From positions 310,001 through 374,000 of the forward strand of contig NZ_VYRZ01000001.1 in the NCBI RefSeq assembly GCF_008710705.1: a stretch of 64,000 nucleotides of DNA. Reading direction: 5' to 3'. Below are positions 34,081 through 43,421 of the stretch, piece by piece. The DNA is from Microbacterium radiodurans. Its GTDB lineage: Bacteria; Actinomycetota; Actinomycetes; Actinomycetales; Microbacteriaceae. A program made the translations under genes and the position numbers. The notes beneath the pieces are model-generated. The model ran no database searches. It saw nothing but the letters and a program-made list of their open reading frames with translations, and was not told the DNA's origin. The stretch's first letter is position 1. Each line of letters begins with the position of its first letter.

Positions 34081-34156
34081 CGTTGCAAGGCATCGCGACC
34101 GACACGCCGGCGTCGGAGCTCTCGCGCCCGGGTGTCATCCACAAAGCCTTGCAACG
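34081..34156. repeat. 76-bp element with 11-bp terminal inverted repeats
   Basis: CGTTGCAAGGC (34081-34091) is repeated inverted as GCCTTGCAACG (34146-34156). Inside lies a smaller hairpin, CCGAC...GTCGG (34099-34116). No ORF. It could be a structured RNA element or a small inserted sequence. No target duplication is seen. Confidence 0.55.
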
Positions 34157-34160
34157 CGGT

Positions 34161-34199
34161 CCGGGCCGTTCCGGGCCGGTCCGGCCCGGAACGGCCCGG
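34161..34199. repeat. 39-bp near-perfect palindrome
   Basis: CCGGGCCGTTCCGGGCCGG and its exact reverse complement flank a single base (T34180). Such a structure extrudes as a long hairpin in RNA from either direction. It lies between convergent transcription units. Confidence 0.8.
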
Positions 34200-34206
34200 A
34201 AACGAC

Positions 34207-34253
34207 GGATGCCACGGACCGGCACTCGTGACGAGTGCGGGTCCGCGGCATCC
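34207..34253 (-). terminator. 22-bp hairpin, probable terminator of the rpsF-rplI operon
   Basis: GGATGCC...CACTCG (34207-34228) pairs with CGAGTG...GGCATCC (34232-34253) with two mismatches and a 3-base loop. On the reverse strand it lies 22 bases after the rplI stop and is followed by GTCGTTTCC. On the forward strand it is followed by TTTCC, so it may work both ways. Confidence 0.6.
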
Positions 34254-34274
34254 TTTCCGCGGTATCCCGAGGGA

Positions 34275-34727
34275 TTACTTGGCGGCGACCACCTGCAGGG
34301 TGATCACAGCGGTGAGGTCGTCGCGCAGGCGAACGGTCGCCTCGTGCTCGCCCACGGCCTTGATCGGCGAGGTGACGTGGATCTTGCGCTTGTCGAGGTC
34401 ACCCAGACCGGCGGCCTTGACCGCATCGGCGACATCGACGGGCTTGACGGCGCCGAACAGGCGACCCTCGGCACCGGCCTTGACCGCCAGCTTGACCTTG
34501 TTGGCCTCGAGGTTGTTCTTGAGGGCCACGGCCTCTTCGTGGTCGTGGATCGCGCGGGACTCGCGGGCGGCGCGAATCGACGCCACCTGCTTCTCGCCAC
34601 CGCGGGTCCAGGCCACAGCGAAGCCCTGGGGGATGAGGTAGTTGCGGGCGTACCCGTTCTTGACCTCGATGACGTCACCGGCGCTTCCGAGCCCGGCGAC
34701 CTCGTTCGTGAGAATCAGCTTTGCCAT
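34275..34727 (-). CDS. rplI: 50S ribosomal protein bL9
   Basis: A 150-residue protein with the bL9 N-terminal fold ([20 protein letters not shown], then [20 protein letters not shown]), the long connecting helix and the C-terminal rRNA-binding domain ([16 protein letters not shown]). Last gene of rpsF-ssb-rpsR-rplI, 11 bp behind rpsR. ATG 34727 matches the conserved N-terminus. Confidence 0.98.
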   Translation of the reverse strand: MAKLILTNEVAGLGSAGDVIEVKNGYARNYLIPQGFAVAWTRGGEKQVASIRAARESRAIHDHEEAVALKNNLEANKVKLAVKAGAEGRLFGAVKPVDVADAVKAAGLGDLDKRKIHVTSPIKAVGEHEATVRLRDDLTAVITLQVVAAK

Positions 34728-34738
34728 GATCGTGCCCC

Positions 34739-34993
34739 TCAGCGGCCAGCGCCGGCGTAAGGCAGGAGCGCCATTTCGCGCGCGTTCTTGATCGCCTTGG
34801 CGATCAGACGCTGCTCCTGCACCGAGACACCGGTGATACGACGGGCGCGGATCTTCCCGCGCTCCGAGATGAACTTGCGGAGCGTCGAAACGTCCTTGTA
34901 GTCGATGACGCCGACGCGGATCGCCTTCGCGGGGGCCGCGTTCTTCGCGCCCTTCCGCGGCTTGCGGCGATCGCCGGTTGCCTTTCCAGCCAT
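34739..34993 (-). CDS. rpsR: 30S ribosomal protein bS18
   Basis: An 84-residue protein with the bS18 core: [29 protein letters not shown] and [20 protein letters not shown]. The basic N-terminal extension is usual in actinobacteria. No CxxC zinc motif is present, so it is the zinc-independent form. It is preceded by ssb with a 59-bp gap. Confidence 0.98.
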   Translation of the reverse strand: MAGKATGDRRKPRKGAKNAAPAKAIRVGVIDYKDVSTLRKFISERGKIRARRITGVSVQEQRLIAKAIKNAREMALLPYAGAGR

Positions 34994-35052
34994 TGTGTTT
35001 CCTTACGAGTGTGATGATCGGATGCCGCGACGAGCGGCTTCCGGAATCCGAT

Positions 35053-35583
35053 TCAGAACGGGGTGTCGTCGCCGTAGGAGGCGCCGCTGTTACCCGGTGC
35101 GCTCCACGCGTCGGGGGCCGAGGAGCCGGGGGTCGCCCAGGGCTCTTCCTGCACCTGCTGCTGCGGGCGCGACTGCTGACCGCCGCCGAAGCTGCCGCCA
35201 CCGCCGCCGCCGGAGCCGGACGCCGCGCGCGTGACCTGTGCGGTCGCGTAACGCAGCGAGGGGCCGATCTCGTCGACCTCCAGCTCGATCGCGGTGCGGT
35301 TCTGGCCCTCGCGGTCCTGGTAGGAGCGCTGGCGCAGGCGGCCGGTCGCGACGACCCGCATGCCCTTGGTCAGCGAACCCGCGACGTGCTCGGCGAAGTC
35401 GCGCCATACGGACGCGCGGAGGAACAGCGCTTCGCCGTCCTTCCACTCGTTCGCCTGGCGGTCGAAGGTGCGAGGAGTCGAGGCGATCGTGAAGTTCGCC
35501 ACCGGCAGGCCGTTCTGCGTGTAACGCAGCTCGGGGTCTGCCGTGAGGTTGCCCACGACGGTGATGACGGTCTCGCCGGCCAT
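35053..35583 (-). CDS. ssb: Single-stranded DNA-binding protein
   Basis: A 176-residue SSB. The OB fold (residues 1-110) includes [31 protein letters not shown] and [20 protein letters not shown]. The glycine-rich linker ([14 protein letters not shown]) leads to the acidic tip DDTPF, which recruits repair and replication proteins. It is placed between rpsF and rpsR as in most bacteria. Confidence 0.98.
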   Translation of the reverse strand: MAGETVITVVGNLTADPELRYTQNGLPVANFTIASTPRTFDRQANEWKDGEALFLRASVWRDFAEHVAGSLTKGMRVVATGRLRQRSYQDREGQNRTAIELEVDEIGPSLRYATAQVTRAASGSGGGGGGSFGGGQQSRPQQQVQEEPWATPGSSAPDAWSAPGNSGASYGDDTPF

Positions 35584-35588
35584 GAGCC

Positions 35589-35972
35589 TTAGGCCTTCGC
35601 AGCCTTCGCGGGCGCAGCAGCCTTGCGGGCGGCCTTCGCCTCGGAGCGCGCCTTCTCGGCGGCGACCTGTGCGATGGCCTCCTCGGCGCGCAGGACCTTG
35701 GTGCGCATGATCGACTCGCTCAGCTTCAGCTGGCGGTCGAGCTCCTGCGTGGTCTCGCTCGTCGCGGAGAAGTTGACGACGGCGTAGATGCCCTCGTTCT
35801 TCTTCTGGATCTCGTACGCCAGGCGGCGACGGCCCCAGATGTCGATGTTCTCGATGGTGCCGCCGTCATTCGTGATGACCTTGAGGAACTTGTCAAGGTT
35901 GGGAGCAACCTGACGCTCATCGATCTCGGGCTGGAGAATCACCATGAGCTCGTACTGGTACGTGTGCGTCAC
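35589..35972 (-). CDS. rpsF: 30S ribosomal protein bS6
   Basis: A 127-residue bS6. [34 protein letters not shown] and [19 protein letters not shown] are conserved. The C-terminal 30 residues are Ala/Lys-rich, an extension beyond the usual 95-100 residues that is common in this family of bacteria. GTG start with GGAGG eight bases upstream (AAGGAGGTGGGTCA). First gene of the operon; its promoter must lie in 35973-36120. Confidence 0.97.
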   Translation of the reverse strand: MTHTYQYELMVILQPEIDERQVAPNLDKFLKVITNDGGTIENIDIWGRRRLAYEIQKKNEGIYAVVNFSATSETTQELDRQLKLSESIMRTKVLRAEEAIAQVAAEKARSEAKAARKAAAPAKAAKA

Positions 35973-36120
35973 TGACCCACCTCCTTCGGACTAGAACGGC
36001 TCCCGGGCATTTCCCGGAAGCAGGAGGGTGTGTAGCACGTGCCCGACCGAGGTCGGACAACCACAACAGCCTACCTGATCGCACCCGGCCGTGCCGACCG
36101 GTCCCCGGTAGCGTGGGCGC

Positions 36121-37305
36121 ATGAGCGTCCCGTTCGACCCGCGCCCCCTGCTCGAGCCGGTGTCGCCCGCCACCGCGCGCGCCTTCCGCAAGCATCTGGC
36201 CGAGACCGGGCGCCTACCCGGCGGGACCGGTGCCGGGCTCGTGATCGGCATCATCGTCGCGGTATTCGCCCTCGTCGTCTTCGGGGGTGTGGCCGCGGCG
36301 ATCGTCGGCGCATTCGTCGTCGCCCTCGGCACGCAGTCGGGAGGCGGCGCAGCGGTCGCGGGGGCGACGATGGTCCCGCTGATCGTCGTCGTCGCGCTGG
36401 GTGCGCTCATCCCGCTCCTCGTCCGCCGCAGCCGAGCGGCGCAGGCAGCGCTCTGGTACCGCCTCGACCGCTTCGCGCGGGCGAACGGGATGAGCTTCGA
36501 ACCGCAGCGGCCCGACCCGCCGCTGCCGGGGATGATCTTCTCCCAGGGGTCGGGGCGGATGGCGTCCAATCTCGTCCGCGGCGACCAGCCGCGCTTCGTC
36601 GAGTTCGCGAACTACCGCTACACGACCGGGTCGGGCAAACACCAGCAGACCCACACGTGGGGCTACATCGCAGTCCATCTCTCGACACCGCTGCCGCACA
36701 TCGTGCTCGACGCGCTCGGCAACAACGGTCTCTTCGGGTCGAACCTGCCCGTCGCCTTCGACCGCGACCAGCATCTGAGCCTCGAAGGGGACTTCGACCG
36801 CTACTTCCGCCTCTCCTGCCCTCGCGGGTACGAGACCGATGCGCTCTACCTCTTCACGCCCGACATCATGGCGCGATTCGTCGACAACGCGGCGGCCCTC
36901 GACGTCGAGATCGTCGACGACTGGCTCTTCTTCTACGGCAAGCGCGACTTCTCGACGCTCGATCCGGCGACATGGTCGTGGCTGTTCGGGGCCGTTGCGG
37001 CGATGATCGACAAGCTCGCGCAGTGGGAGCGCTGGCGCGACGACCGCCTCGCCGGGACCGCCGCGGCGTCCGTTCCGCCGGTCGCGCCGGACACTGCGGC
37101 CGTCCCGTCCGCCGGGCCTGCCGCGCTGCCGGTCGTCCCGCCGCCGGGCCTGCTCCGCCCGCCGCCCGGAGTCGCGACACCCGGCCGGCGGCTGCGGACC
37201 GGGGTTCCGTGGGTCGCGGTGGTCATCATCCTCGTGGTGGTGACGGCGGGCGTGATCGGCCCCGTGATCGCCTTCCTCGGCGGCATCCTCGCCTCGACCC
37301 GCTGA
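36121..37305 (+). CDS. Conserved membrane protein of unknown function
   Basis: A 394-residue protein. Two helices at about 40-72 and 80-100 (GLVIGIIVAVFALVVFGG and MVPLIVVVALGALIPLL) precede a soluble region of about 210 residues (DRFARANGMSFEPQRPDPPL, FVEFANYRYTTGSGKHQQTH, GYETDALYLFTPDIMARFVD). This is followed by a Pro/Ala-rich linker and a final helix (about 364-390). The layout resembles DUF3137-like proteins of actinobacteria. No enzyme motif is recognised. Divergent from the rpsF operon. Confidence 0.72.
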   Translation: MSVPFDPRPLLEPVSPATARAFRKHLAETGRLPGGTGAGLVIGIIVAVFALVVFGGVAAAIVGAFVVALGTQSGGGAAVAGATMVPLIVVVALGALIPLLVRRSRAAQAALWYRLDRFARANGMSFEPQRPDPPLPGMIFSQGSGRMASNLVRGDQPRFVEFANYRYTTGSGKHQQTHTWGYIAVHLSTPLPHIVLDALGNNGLFGSNLPVAFDRDQHLSLEGDFDRYFRLSCPRGYETDALYLFTPDIMARFVDNAAALDVEIVDDWLFFYGKRDFSTLDPATWSWLFGAVAAMIDKLAQWERWRDDRLAGTAAASVPPVAPDTAAVPSAGPAALPVVPPPGLLRPPPGVATPGRRLRTGVPWVAVVIILVVVTAGVIGPVIAFLGGILASTR

Positions 37306-37318
37306 CGGTCGGTGAGCC

Positions 37319-37951
37319 TCAGCGCAGGATGCGGACGACGACGCTCTGGACCGGTCCCGTCAGGAACATGACGAACAGTCCCGCGTAGCCGACGGCGGGC
37401 CAGAGCAGTCCGACGGCGAGCGCCACCCCGAACAGCACGATCATCGAGACGTCGATCGACATGCCGGCGCGCAGGTCCGCCCGCGACGCGTCGTGCAGGT
37501 CGGGATGCCGCGCGAGATGGATGCGGGTGATGAGCAGCACCGCACTGGTCGCGACCAGCGTGCCGATGTAGAGGATCTTCTGCAGCGGATCGTCATCGAC
37601 CTGGCCGGTGAGCGCGGTGACCACCGGCATCCAGACGATCGTGAGCATCCAGCCGATCGTGATCCAGGTGAGAGCGGCTGTCATGCGCTGGACCGCGACG
37701 AAGAGGCGGTGGTGCAGCATCCAGAACATCGCGATCAGCACGAAGCTGATGACGAAGCTCTGCAGCTGCTCGCGCTGGTCGACGAGCCACTCCCACGTGG
37801 TGTGATCGTGTCCAGCGGATTCGGTCACGCCCTCCATGAGCGGCAGGATCAGCAGCGTCATCGCGATGGCGACGACCGCGTCGACGAAGGCCTTCGTGCG
37901 CTCGGCGCTGAGCCCCCGGAACCCGGGGTCGCGCACGACATCCTCGCTCAT
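37319..37951 (-). CDS. TMEM175/DUF1211-family potassium channel-like protein
   Basis: A 210-residue six-helix protein. Helix 1 carries the family signature RxxxFxDAV (ERTKAFVDAVVAIAMTLLIL), which lines the pore of bacterial TMEM175 potassium channels. Further helices at about 62-85, 92-112, 122-142, 165-182 and 185-205. It is convergent with the preceding gene (13 bp gap). Confidence 0.82.
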   Translation of the reverse strand: MSEDVVRDPGFRGLSAERTKAFVDAVVAIAMTLLILPLMEGVTESAGHDHTTWEWLVDQREQLQSFVISFVLIAMFWMLHHRLFVAVQRMTAALTWITIGWMLTIVWMPVVTALTGQVDDDPLQKILYIGTLVATSAVLLITRIHLARHPDLHDASRADLRAGMSIDVSMIVLFGVALAVGLLWPAVGYAGLFVMFLTGPVQSVVVRILR

Positions 37952-37978
37952 GCCCTGGATGCTAGCGCGGCCCCGAGC

Positions 37979-38374
37979 TCACGTCGCCGGCGCGAGACCG
38001 AACGCGGCGAGCTCGGCGTCGTCGAGCATGCGCGACCGGATGATGAACCGCATCCCCGTCGGCCCCTCGACGCTGAACCCGGCCCCGCGCCCCGGGACGG
38101 CATCGATCGTGATGTGGGTGTACTTCCAATACTCGAACTGCGCAAGCGAGATGAAGACCTCGATGGCGTCGTCGAGGCCCACGGCGAGCTCGCCGAGCTT
38201 CACGTCGGCGGGTCCGGTCAAGAACATCCCGACCGGATAGCACATGGGCGCCGAGCCGTCGCAGCATCCGCCCGACTGATGGAACATCAGCGGCCCGTGC
38301 CGGATGGTGAGGTCGCGCAGCAGGGCCGCGGCGGCATCGGTCACCGCGACCCTGCTGTACGGAGCGGTGGTCAT
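37979..38374 (-). CDS. DUF779 protein associated with aldehyde dehydrogenase
   Basis: A 131-residue DUF779 protein with the family cysteine motif in HGPLMFHQSGGCCDGSAPMC and the segments FEYWKYTHITIDAVPGRGAG and FSVEGPTGMRFIIRSR. It starts inside the stop codon of the aldehyde dehydrogenase gene (TGATG), the usual arrangement of exaC-DUF779. The paired cysteines may bind a metal or redox partner. The exact role is unknown. Confidence 0.86.
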   Translation of the reverse strand: MTTAPYSRVAVTDAAAALLRDLTIRHGPLMFHQSGGCCDGSAPMCYPVGMFLTGPADVKLGELAVGLDDAIEVFISLAQFEYWKYTHITIDAVPGRGAGFSVEGPTGMRFIIRSRMLDDAELAAFGLAPAT

Positions 38375-39921
38375 CAGAAGAAGCCCATCGCGCCTTCGGC
38401 GTAGGACACGAGCAGGTTCTTCGTCTGCTGGTAGTGATCGAGCATCTTGAGGTGGTTCTCGCGCCCGATGCCCGACTGCTTGTACCCGCCGAAGGCCGCA
38501 TGCGCGGGGTACTGGTGATAGGTGTTCGTCCAGACCCGTCCCGCCTCGATCGCGCGGCCGGCGCGGTAGGCGGTGTCGCCCGAGCGGCTCCAGACTCCCG
38601 CACCGAGTCCGTAGAGCGTGTCGTTGGCGATCCCGATCGCGTCGTCGAAATCGGCGAAGCTCGTCACGGAGACGACGGGGCCGAAGATCTCCTCCTGGAA
38701 GATGCGCATGTCGTTCGTGCCCTCGAAGACGGTCGGCGCGACGTAGTAGCCGCCGCTGAGCTCGCCGCCCAGGTCGACGCGTTCGCCGCCGGTGAGCAGC
38801 TTGGCACCGCCGGCCTTCCCGATGTCGATGTACGACAGGATCTTCTCGAGCTGGTCGTTCGACGCCTGCGCTCCGATCATCGTCGCGGGGTCGAGCGGGT
38901 TGCCCTGCACGATCCTGCCGACGCGCTCGAGGCCGTCGCCGAGGAAGGCGTCGTAGATGGAGCGCTGGATGAGGGCTCGCGAGGGGCACGTGCAGACCTC
39001 GCCCTGGTTGAGGGCGAAGAAGCTGAAGCCCTCGAGAGCCTTGTCGTAGTAGTCGTCGCGCTCGCGGGCGACGTCGTCGAAGAACACGTTGGCGCTCTTG
39101 CCGCCGAGCTCGAGGGTCACCGGGATGAGGTTCTGCGAGGCGTACTGCATGATGAGGCGGCCGGTCGTCGTCTCGCCCGTGAAGGCGACCTTCCGGATGC
39201 GGCGGTGCTGCGCGAGCGGGGCCCCCGCCTCGATGCCGAAGCCGTTGACGATGTTGACCACTCCGGCCGGCAGCAGGTCGCCGATCAGGTCGAAGAGGAA
39301 CAGGATCGACGCCGGCGTCTGCTCGGCGGGCTTGAGGACGACGCAGTTGCCGGCGGCGAGCGCGGGCGCGAGCTTCCACGTGGCCATGAGGATCGGGAAG
39401 TTCCACGGGATGATCTGCCCGACGACGCCGAGCGGTTCGTGGAAGTGGTACGCGACGGTGTCTTCGTCGATCTGGCTCAGCGACCCCTCCTGCGCGCGGA
39501 GCACGCCGGCGAAGTAGCGGAAGTGGTCGACGGCGAGCGGGATGTCGGCGGCGAGGGTCTCGCGCACCGGCTTGCCGTTCTCCCAGGTCTCGGCGACGGC
39601 GATCTTCTCGAGGTTCTGCTCGATGCGGTCGGCGATCCGGTTGAGGATGACGGCGCGTTCGGCGGGAGTCGTCTTCTTCCACGACGCGAATGCCTGCCAG
39701 GCGACGTCGACGGCGCGGTCGATGTCCTCGACGGTGCCCCGGCCGACCTCGCAGAAGGGCTTGCCGGTCACCGGCGTGATGTTCTCGAAGTACTGCCCCT
39801 TGACCGGTTCGACGAACTCGCCACCGATGTAGTGGCCGTAGCGGCTGCGGTACTCGGCGACCGAGCCGTGCTCACCGGGTGCGGCGTAGACGCTCGAGAC
39901 GCCGTCTTCGACGATGGTCAT
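38374..39921 (-). CDS. Aldehyde dehydrogenase, ExaC/AldB type
   Basis: A 515-residue NAD-dependent aldehyde dehydrogenase. The NAD site is in [20 protein letters not shown], the general base Glu in TLELGGKS, and the nucleophile Cys in [12 protein letters not shown], whose wording is typical of ExaC acetaldehyde dehydrogenases. C-terminal [14 protein letters not shown] is conserved. It would oxidise acetaldehyde to acetate. Coupled to DUF779. A GAF regulator of the kind often linked to such genes lies at 44.0 kb, after malQ. Confidence 0.93.
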   Translation of the reverse strand: MTIVEDGVSSVYAAPGEHGSVAEYRSRYGHYIGGEFVEPVKGQYFENITPVTGKPFCEVGRGTVEDIDRAVDVAWQAFASWKKTTPAERAVILNRIADRIEQNLEKIAVAETWENGKPVRETLAADIPLAVDHFRYFAGVLRAQEGSLSQIDEDTVAYHFHEPLGVVGQIIPWNFPILMATWKLAPALAAGNCVVLKPAEQTPASILFLFDLIGDLLPAGVVNIVNGFGIEAGAPLAQHRRIRKVAFTGETTTGRLIMQYASQNLIPVTLELGGKSANVFFDDVARERDDYYDKALEGFSFFALNQGEVCTCPSRALIQRSIYDAFLGDGLERVGRIVQGNPLDPATMIGAQASNDQLEKILSYIDIGKAGGAKLLTGGERVDLGGELSGGYYVAPTVFEGTNDMRIFQEEIFGPVVSVTSFADFDDAIGIANDTLYGLGAGVWSRSGDTAYRAGRAIEAGRVWTNTYHQYPAHAAFGGYKQSGIGRENHLKMLDHYQQTKNLLVSYAEGAMGFF

Positions 39922-40021
39922 GTCATCTCCCTTGACTCCATGCGGTGCCGCTGCGGTGCGCGGCCGTTGCCCGGCACGTTACGCCGGCGAACGTTGCATC
40001 GAGTTGCGGGATGCCGGCGGC

Positions 40022-40552
40022 TCAGTCTCCGCGTCGAGCGCGGGCGCGTTCGTCGAGTCGGAACCCCTCGGCCTGCTTGGCCTCGTCCGCGACGCGGACG
40101 CCGTAGCGGTAGGCGAGCTTGCCGCCGAGCCACCCGGAGGCGCTCAGGACCAGCAGGCTCACGACGCTGAACACGAAGCCCGCCACCGGGATCTCATCCG
40201 TGGTCGTCCGCAGGAAGAACTGGAACAGGTAGGCACCGCACACTGTGAAGTTCAGGCCCATGTGGATGGTGGCCGTGCTCGATGCGCGGGTGCGGTCGGG
40301 GATGCGCAGATAGTCGAGGATGCCGAGCACGATCGCGGCGATGCTGCCGACGAGTCCGATCGCGATGAGGACCCGCGACCCGATCGCGTACGGCGCGGGG
40401 TCCTCGGCGACGAAGCCGATGATGTCGAAGATGAGGCTACCGAGCCAGGCGCCGATCGGGGCCGTGACGGCGATCGCGTGGAACGGGTGTCCGTACGGCC
40501 CGGCGAGGGGGGTGAGGGGCCGTTTGTCGGGGCGGATGTCCTGATCGGTCAT
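40022..40552 (-). CDS. DUF2231 membrane protein (first of two)
   Basis: A 176-residue protein with four helices. The signature GPYGHPFHAIAVTAPIGAW with a buried His pair opens helix 1, and SASGWLGGKLAYRYGVRV closes the last helix, as in DUF2231 proteins. They may bind haem or take part in redox steps, but this is unproven. Its 168-residue paralogue follows at 40605. Confidence 0.82.
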   Translation of the reverse strand: MTDQDIRPDKRPLTPLAGPYGHPFHAIAVTAPIGAWLGSLIFDIIGFVAEDPAPYAIGSRVLIAIGLVGSIAAIVLGILDYLRIPDRTRASSTATIHMGLNFTVCGAYLFQFFLRTTTDEIPVAGFVFSVVSLLVLSASGWLGGKLAYRYGVRVADEAKQAEGFRLDERARARRGD

Positions 40553-40604
40553 GGTGGCTCCTTCGATGCGGATCTGACGACGGATGCGGCGGGTCGAGGC
40601 GCGG

Positions 40605-41111
40605 TCAGGGGAGCCGCTCGAGGCCCTCGCGCTGGGTCGCCTCGGTGGCCACCCGCACCCCGAACGTATGGGCGAGCTTGCCGCCGAGCCAGCCCGACGC
40701 CGAGAGGATCACGAGCCCGGCGCCCCCCGCGACGACCGCGAGGGTCGGCAGCTCATCGGTGTTCCACCGGAGTGCGAGACTTCCGGCGAACAGGGCCATG
40801 GCCACGAGGTTCAGGATCATGTGGGCGATGCCGGTCGACCGCGCGGGTGTGCCCTTCGGGATGCTGCTCCAGTCGATGACGCCGAGGACCGAGGCGACGG
40901 CCGCGCCGATGAGCCCGATGAGGATGAGCAGGCGCGCTCCGACCGCGTAGATCTCGACGTCGCCCGAGACGAGTCCGATGACGTCGAACGCGACGGCCGA
41001 CACCCAGGCTCCGATGGGGACGATGACGGCCATGGCGTGGAACGGATGCCCGTAAGGCCCGGCGATGAACGATCGGGGGTACTTGGCGCGGGTCACCGGT
41101 GCGGCGTTCAT
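40605..41111 (-). CDS. DUF2231 membrane protein (second of two)
   Basis: A 168-residue paralogue of the previous gene: GPYGHPFHAMAVIVPIGAWV, four helices and SASGWLGGKLAHTFGVRV. The tandem pair, 52 bp apart on the same strand, arose by duplication. MNAAPV at ATG 41111 is taken as the start. Confidence 0.82.
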   Translation of the reverse strand: MNAAPVTRAKYPRSFIAGPYGHPFHAMAVIVPIGAWVSAVAFDVIGLVSGDVEIYAVGARLLILIGLIGAAVASVLGVIDWSSIPKGTPARSTGIAHMILNLVAMALFAGSLALRWNTDELPTLAVVAGGAGLVILSASGWLGGKLAHTFGVRVATEATQREGLERLP

Positions 41112-41166
41112 GGGCGTCTCCTCTCGACCGACGGCACGACCGTAGGCGCGGGAGGGCGGATAGCGC

Positions 41167-43398
41167 CTACCGGGTTGACATCGGCGGGTCCGCCTGCGAT
41201 GACGACGGAAGGTCGAGCTGCGTCGGAGAGCCGCCCGAGGCCATCGCTCGACGGACGGACTCGACCAGAACGGCGAAACGCGGCAGGTCGGCGAGATCGT
41301 CGAGCAGGACGACCTCGCCGTCGGGGCCCGCGAGCGGGATCTGCCAGTTGGGGTACTCGGTGTCGGTGCCCGGCTGGTTCTGCACCCGGCGCTCCCCGAC
41401 CGCGTCCACGAGCGACACCCCGACGAGCTGCGAGGGAGCCGCCGCGAGGAAGACGTGCAGCGCCTCGATGACCTCGGTCTCGGAAGGATCGTCGCCCAGG
41501 AGCCCGCGCGAGCGGAGCGCCGCCAGCATCCCGTCGCGCTCCGCCTCGAAGTCGGCCCACTCGTCCTTCTCGGGTCGGGTGAGCAGGTCGAGTCGCGCAC
41601 GCAGCGCGACGTGTTCGCCCGCGAGGTAGCCGGCCGTCGGCGGCAGGTCGTGCGTGTTCACCGTTGCGAGGACGGCCCGCCGATAGCGCTCGGGCGGGAG
41701 CGGTCCCCCGTCGTCGTCGCTCTCGAACCACAGCACCGATGTGCCGAGGACCCCGCGATCGGCGAGGTAGTCGCGCACCCACGGCTCGACGAGCCCGAGG
41801 TCTTCGCCGATCACGACCGCATCTGCCCGGAGGGCCTCGAGTGCGAGGACGCCGATCATCGCCTCGTGGTCGTACCGCACGTACGTCCCCGCTCCGGGTC
41901 CGAGACCGTCCGGGATCCACCAGAGCCGGAAGAACCCGAGGATGTGGTCGATGCGCAGCGCGCCGGCGTGGCGGAGGAGCGCTCGGATCATGTCGCGCAG
42001 CGGCGTGTACGCGTTCTCGGCGAGTGCTCGCGGCAGCCACGGCGGCTGGTTCCACGTCTGGCCCTGCTGGTTGTACATGTCGGGCGGCGCGCCGACCGTG
42101 ATCCCCGGCGCGTACATGTCGTGAAGCGACCACGCGTCCGACCCGTGACGGTGCACACCGACGGCGAGATCGTGCATGATCCCGATGGACATCCCGGCGG
42201 CCTCGGCCGAGCTCGCCGCCTCCGCGAGCTGCTCGTCGACGATCCACTGCAGCCAGACGTGGAAGGCGACGCGGTCGTGCAGCCGCGTCCGCAGCTCGTT
42301 CACGCGAGGGTCGTCGATGCGGATGCCGTCCGGAAGCCGCCGGCCGGTCTCGACCTCGTACTCGCGCACGGCGCACCACAGCGCGAAGTCCTGCAGCGCA
42401 GCGCCCTCGCGTCGCGCGAACTCGTCGAGACGCGCCTGACGGGCGGCACCCCGCGGCACGGCGAACACGCGTTCGAGCACCGATCGCTTGGCCTCCCAGA
42501 CAGCGTCGCGGTCGAGGCGGGAGGCATCGTGGTCGCCCGCAGCGAGGGGACGACGCGCATCCACCGCGGCGGCGGCGTCGGGCTCGGAGAGATATGCCCA
42601 TTCGGGAATCCGCTCCGGCCGGATGTAGAGCGGCGCGAGGAATCGCCGTGACGACGGCAGGTACGGAGACGGCTCGATCGGAGTCGTCACCTCGGCGGCG
42701 TGCACCGGATTGATCAGGAGGTAGTCGGCCCCCGCTGCACCGGAGACCGCCGCGAGGTCGGCGAGGTCGGCGAAGTCGCCGAGCCCCCAGGAGCGCTCGG
42801 ACCGAACCGAGTACAGCTGCGCCATGAGCCCCCACGCCCGGCCGCCGGATCGCCCCGACGGCTCGGGCAGGCGGTCCGGGGTCACCACGAGCGCACCCTC
42901 GCCCTCCGACGGCCCGGTGGGGCCGGTCTGCCGAGCCCGCAGCACGTGCCACCCGAGGGGCATGTCGTCGGGCACCGGCACCGCCACCCGCCAGCGCGTC
43001 ACGCCGTCGACGGTGCGGGCCACGGGCTGCTGCACGGGGATGTCGAGCGCTCGCGTCGATCCATCCTCGAGCACCGCCGTCACCGTCACATCGTGCCCGT
43101 CGGCGACGTGGAGATGGATCGTGCCGGACCCCGAGCGGACGACGGCGGATGCCGGCACCAGCCGCCGCCAGGGAGCGACCTCGGTCTCGCTGAGCGCGGC
43201 CGCGGCCTCGACGTCGTCAGCGGCCGGGACTCCCATCGCCGTCAGCACCGAGCGGAGCGTGCTCGCAGGAACGTGCACCTGCTCGCCGAAGAACGACCAG
43301 TATTCGGTCGCGACGCCGTGCGCCTGGGCGAGGGTGCGCAGGAGATCGGACGGGCGCGGATCGGACGCGGCCGGGTCGGTCGAAGCTGGGTCGGCCAT
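41167..43398 (-). CDS. malQ: 4-alpha-glucanotransferase (amylomaltase)
   Basis: A 743-residue GH77 enzyme of the long bacterial MalQ type, which rearranges maltodextrins. The N-terminal about 150 residues are the extra beta-sandwich domains of high-GC bacteria. The catalytic barrel shows SERSWGLGDFADLADLA, the nucleophile Asp in ALRIDHILGFFR, the acid/base Glu in VVIGEDLG and NTHDLPPTAGY. The enzyme fits with the GH13 glucosidase at 13 kb in intracellular maltodextrin use. ATG 43398 has GAGAGGAG eight bases upstream; ATG 43425 would overlap the previous stop. Confidence 0.92.
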   Translation of the reverse strand: MADPASTDPAASDPRPSDLLRTLAQAHGVATEYWSFFGEQVHVPASTLRSVLTAMGVPAADDVEAAAALSETEVAPWRRLVPASAVVRSGSGTIHLHVADGHDVTVTAVLEDGSTRALDIPVQQPVARTVDGVTRWRVAVPVPDDMPLGWHVLRARQTGPTGPSEGEGALVVTPDRLPEPSGRSGGRAWGLMAQLYSVRSERSWGLGDFADLADLAAVSGAAGADYLLINPVHAAEVTTPIEPSPYLPSSRRFLAPLYIRPERIPEWAYLSEPDAAAAVDARRPLAAGDHDASRLDRDAVWEAKRSVLERVFAVPRGAARQARLDEFARREGAALQDFALWCAVREYEVETGRRLPDGIRIDDPRVNELRTRLHDRVAFHVWLQWIVDEQLAEAASSAEAAGMSIGIMHDLAVGVHRHGSDAWSLHDMYAPGITVGAPPDMYNQQGQTWNQPPWLPRALAENAYTPLRDMIRALLRHAGALRIDHILGFFRLWWIPDGLGPGAGTYVRYDHEAMIGVLALEALRADAVVIGEDLGLVEPWVRDYLADRGVLGTSVLWFESDDDGGPLPPERYRRAVLATVNTHDLPPTAGYLAGEHVALRARLDLLTRPEKDEWADFEAERDGMLAALRSRGLLGDDPSETEVIEALHVFLAAAPSQLVGVSLVDAVGERRVQNQPGTDTEYPNWQIPLAGPDGEVVLLDDLADLPRFAVLVESVRRAMASGGSPTQLDLPSSSQADPPMSTR

Positions 43399-43421
43399 GG
43401 GGCGGGCTCCTCTCGGGGCGG

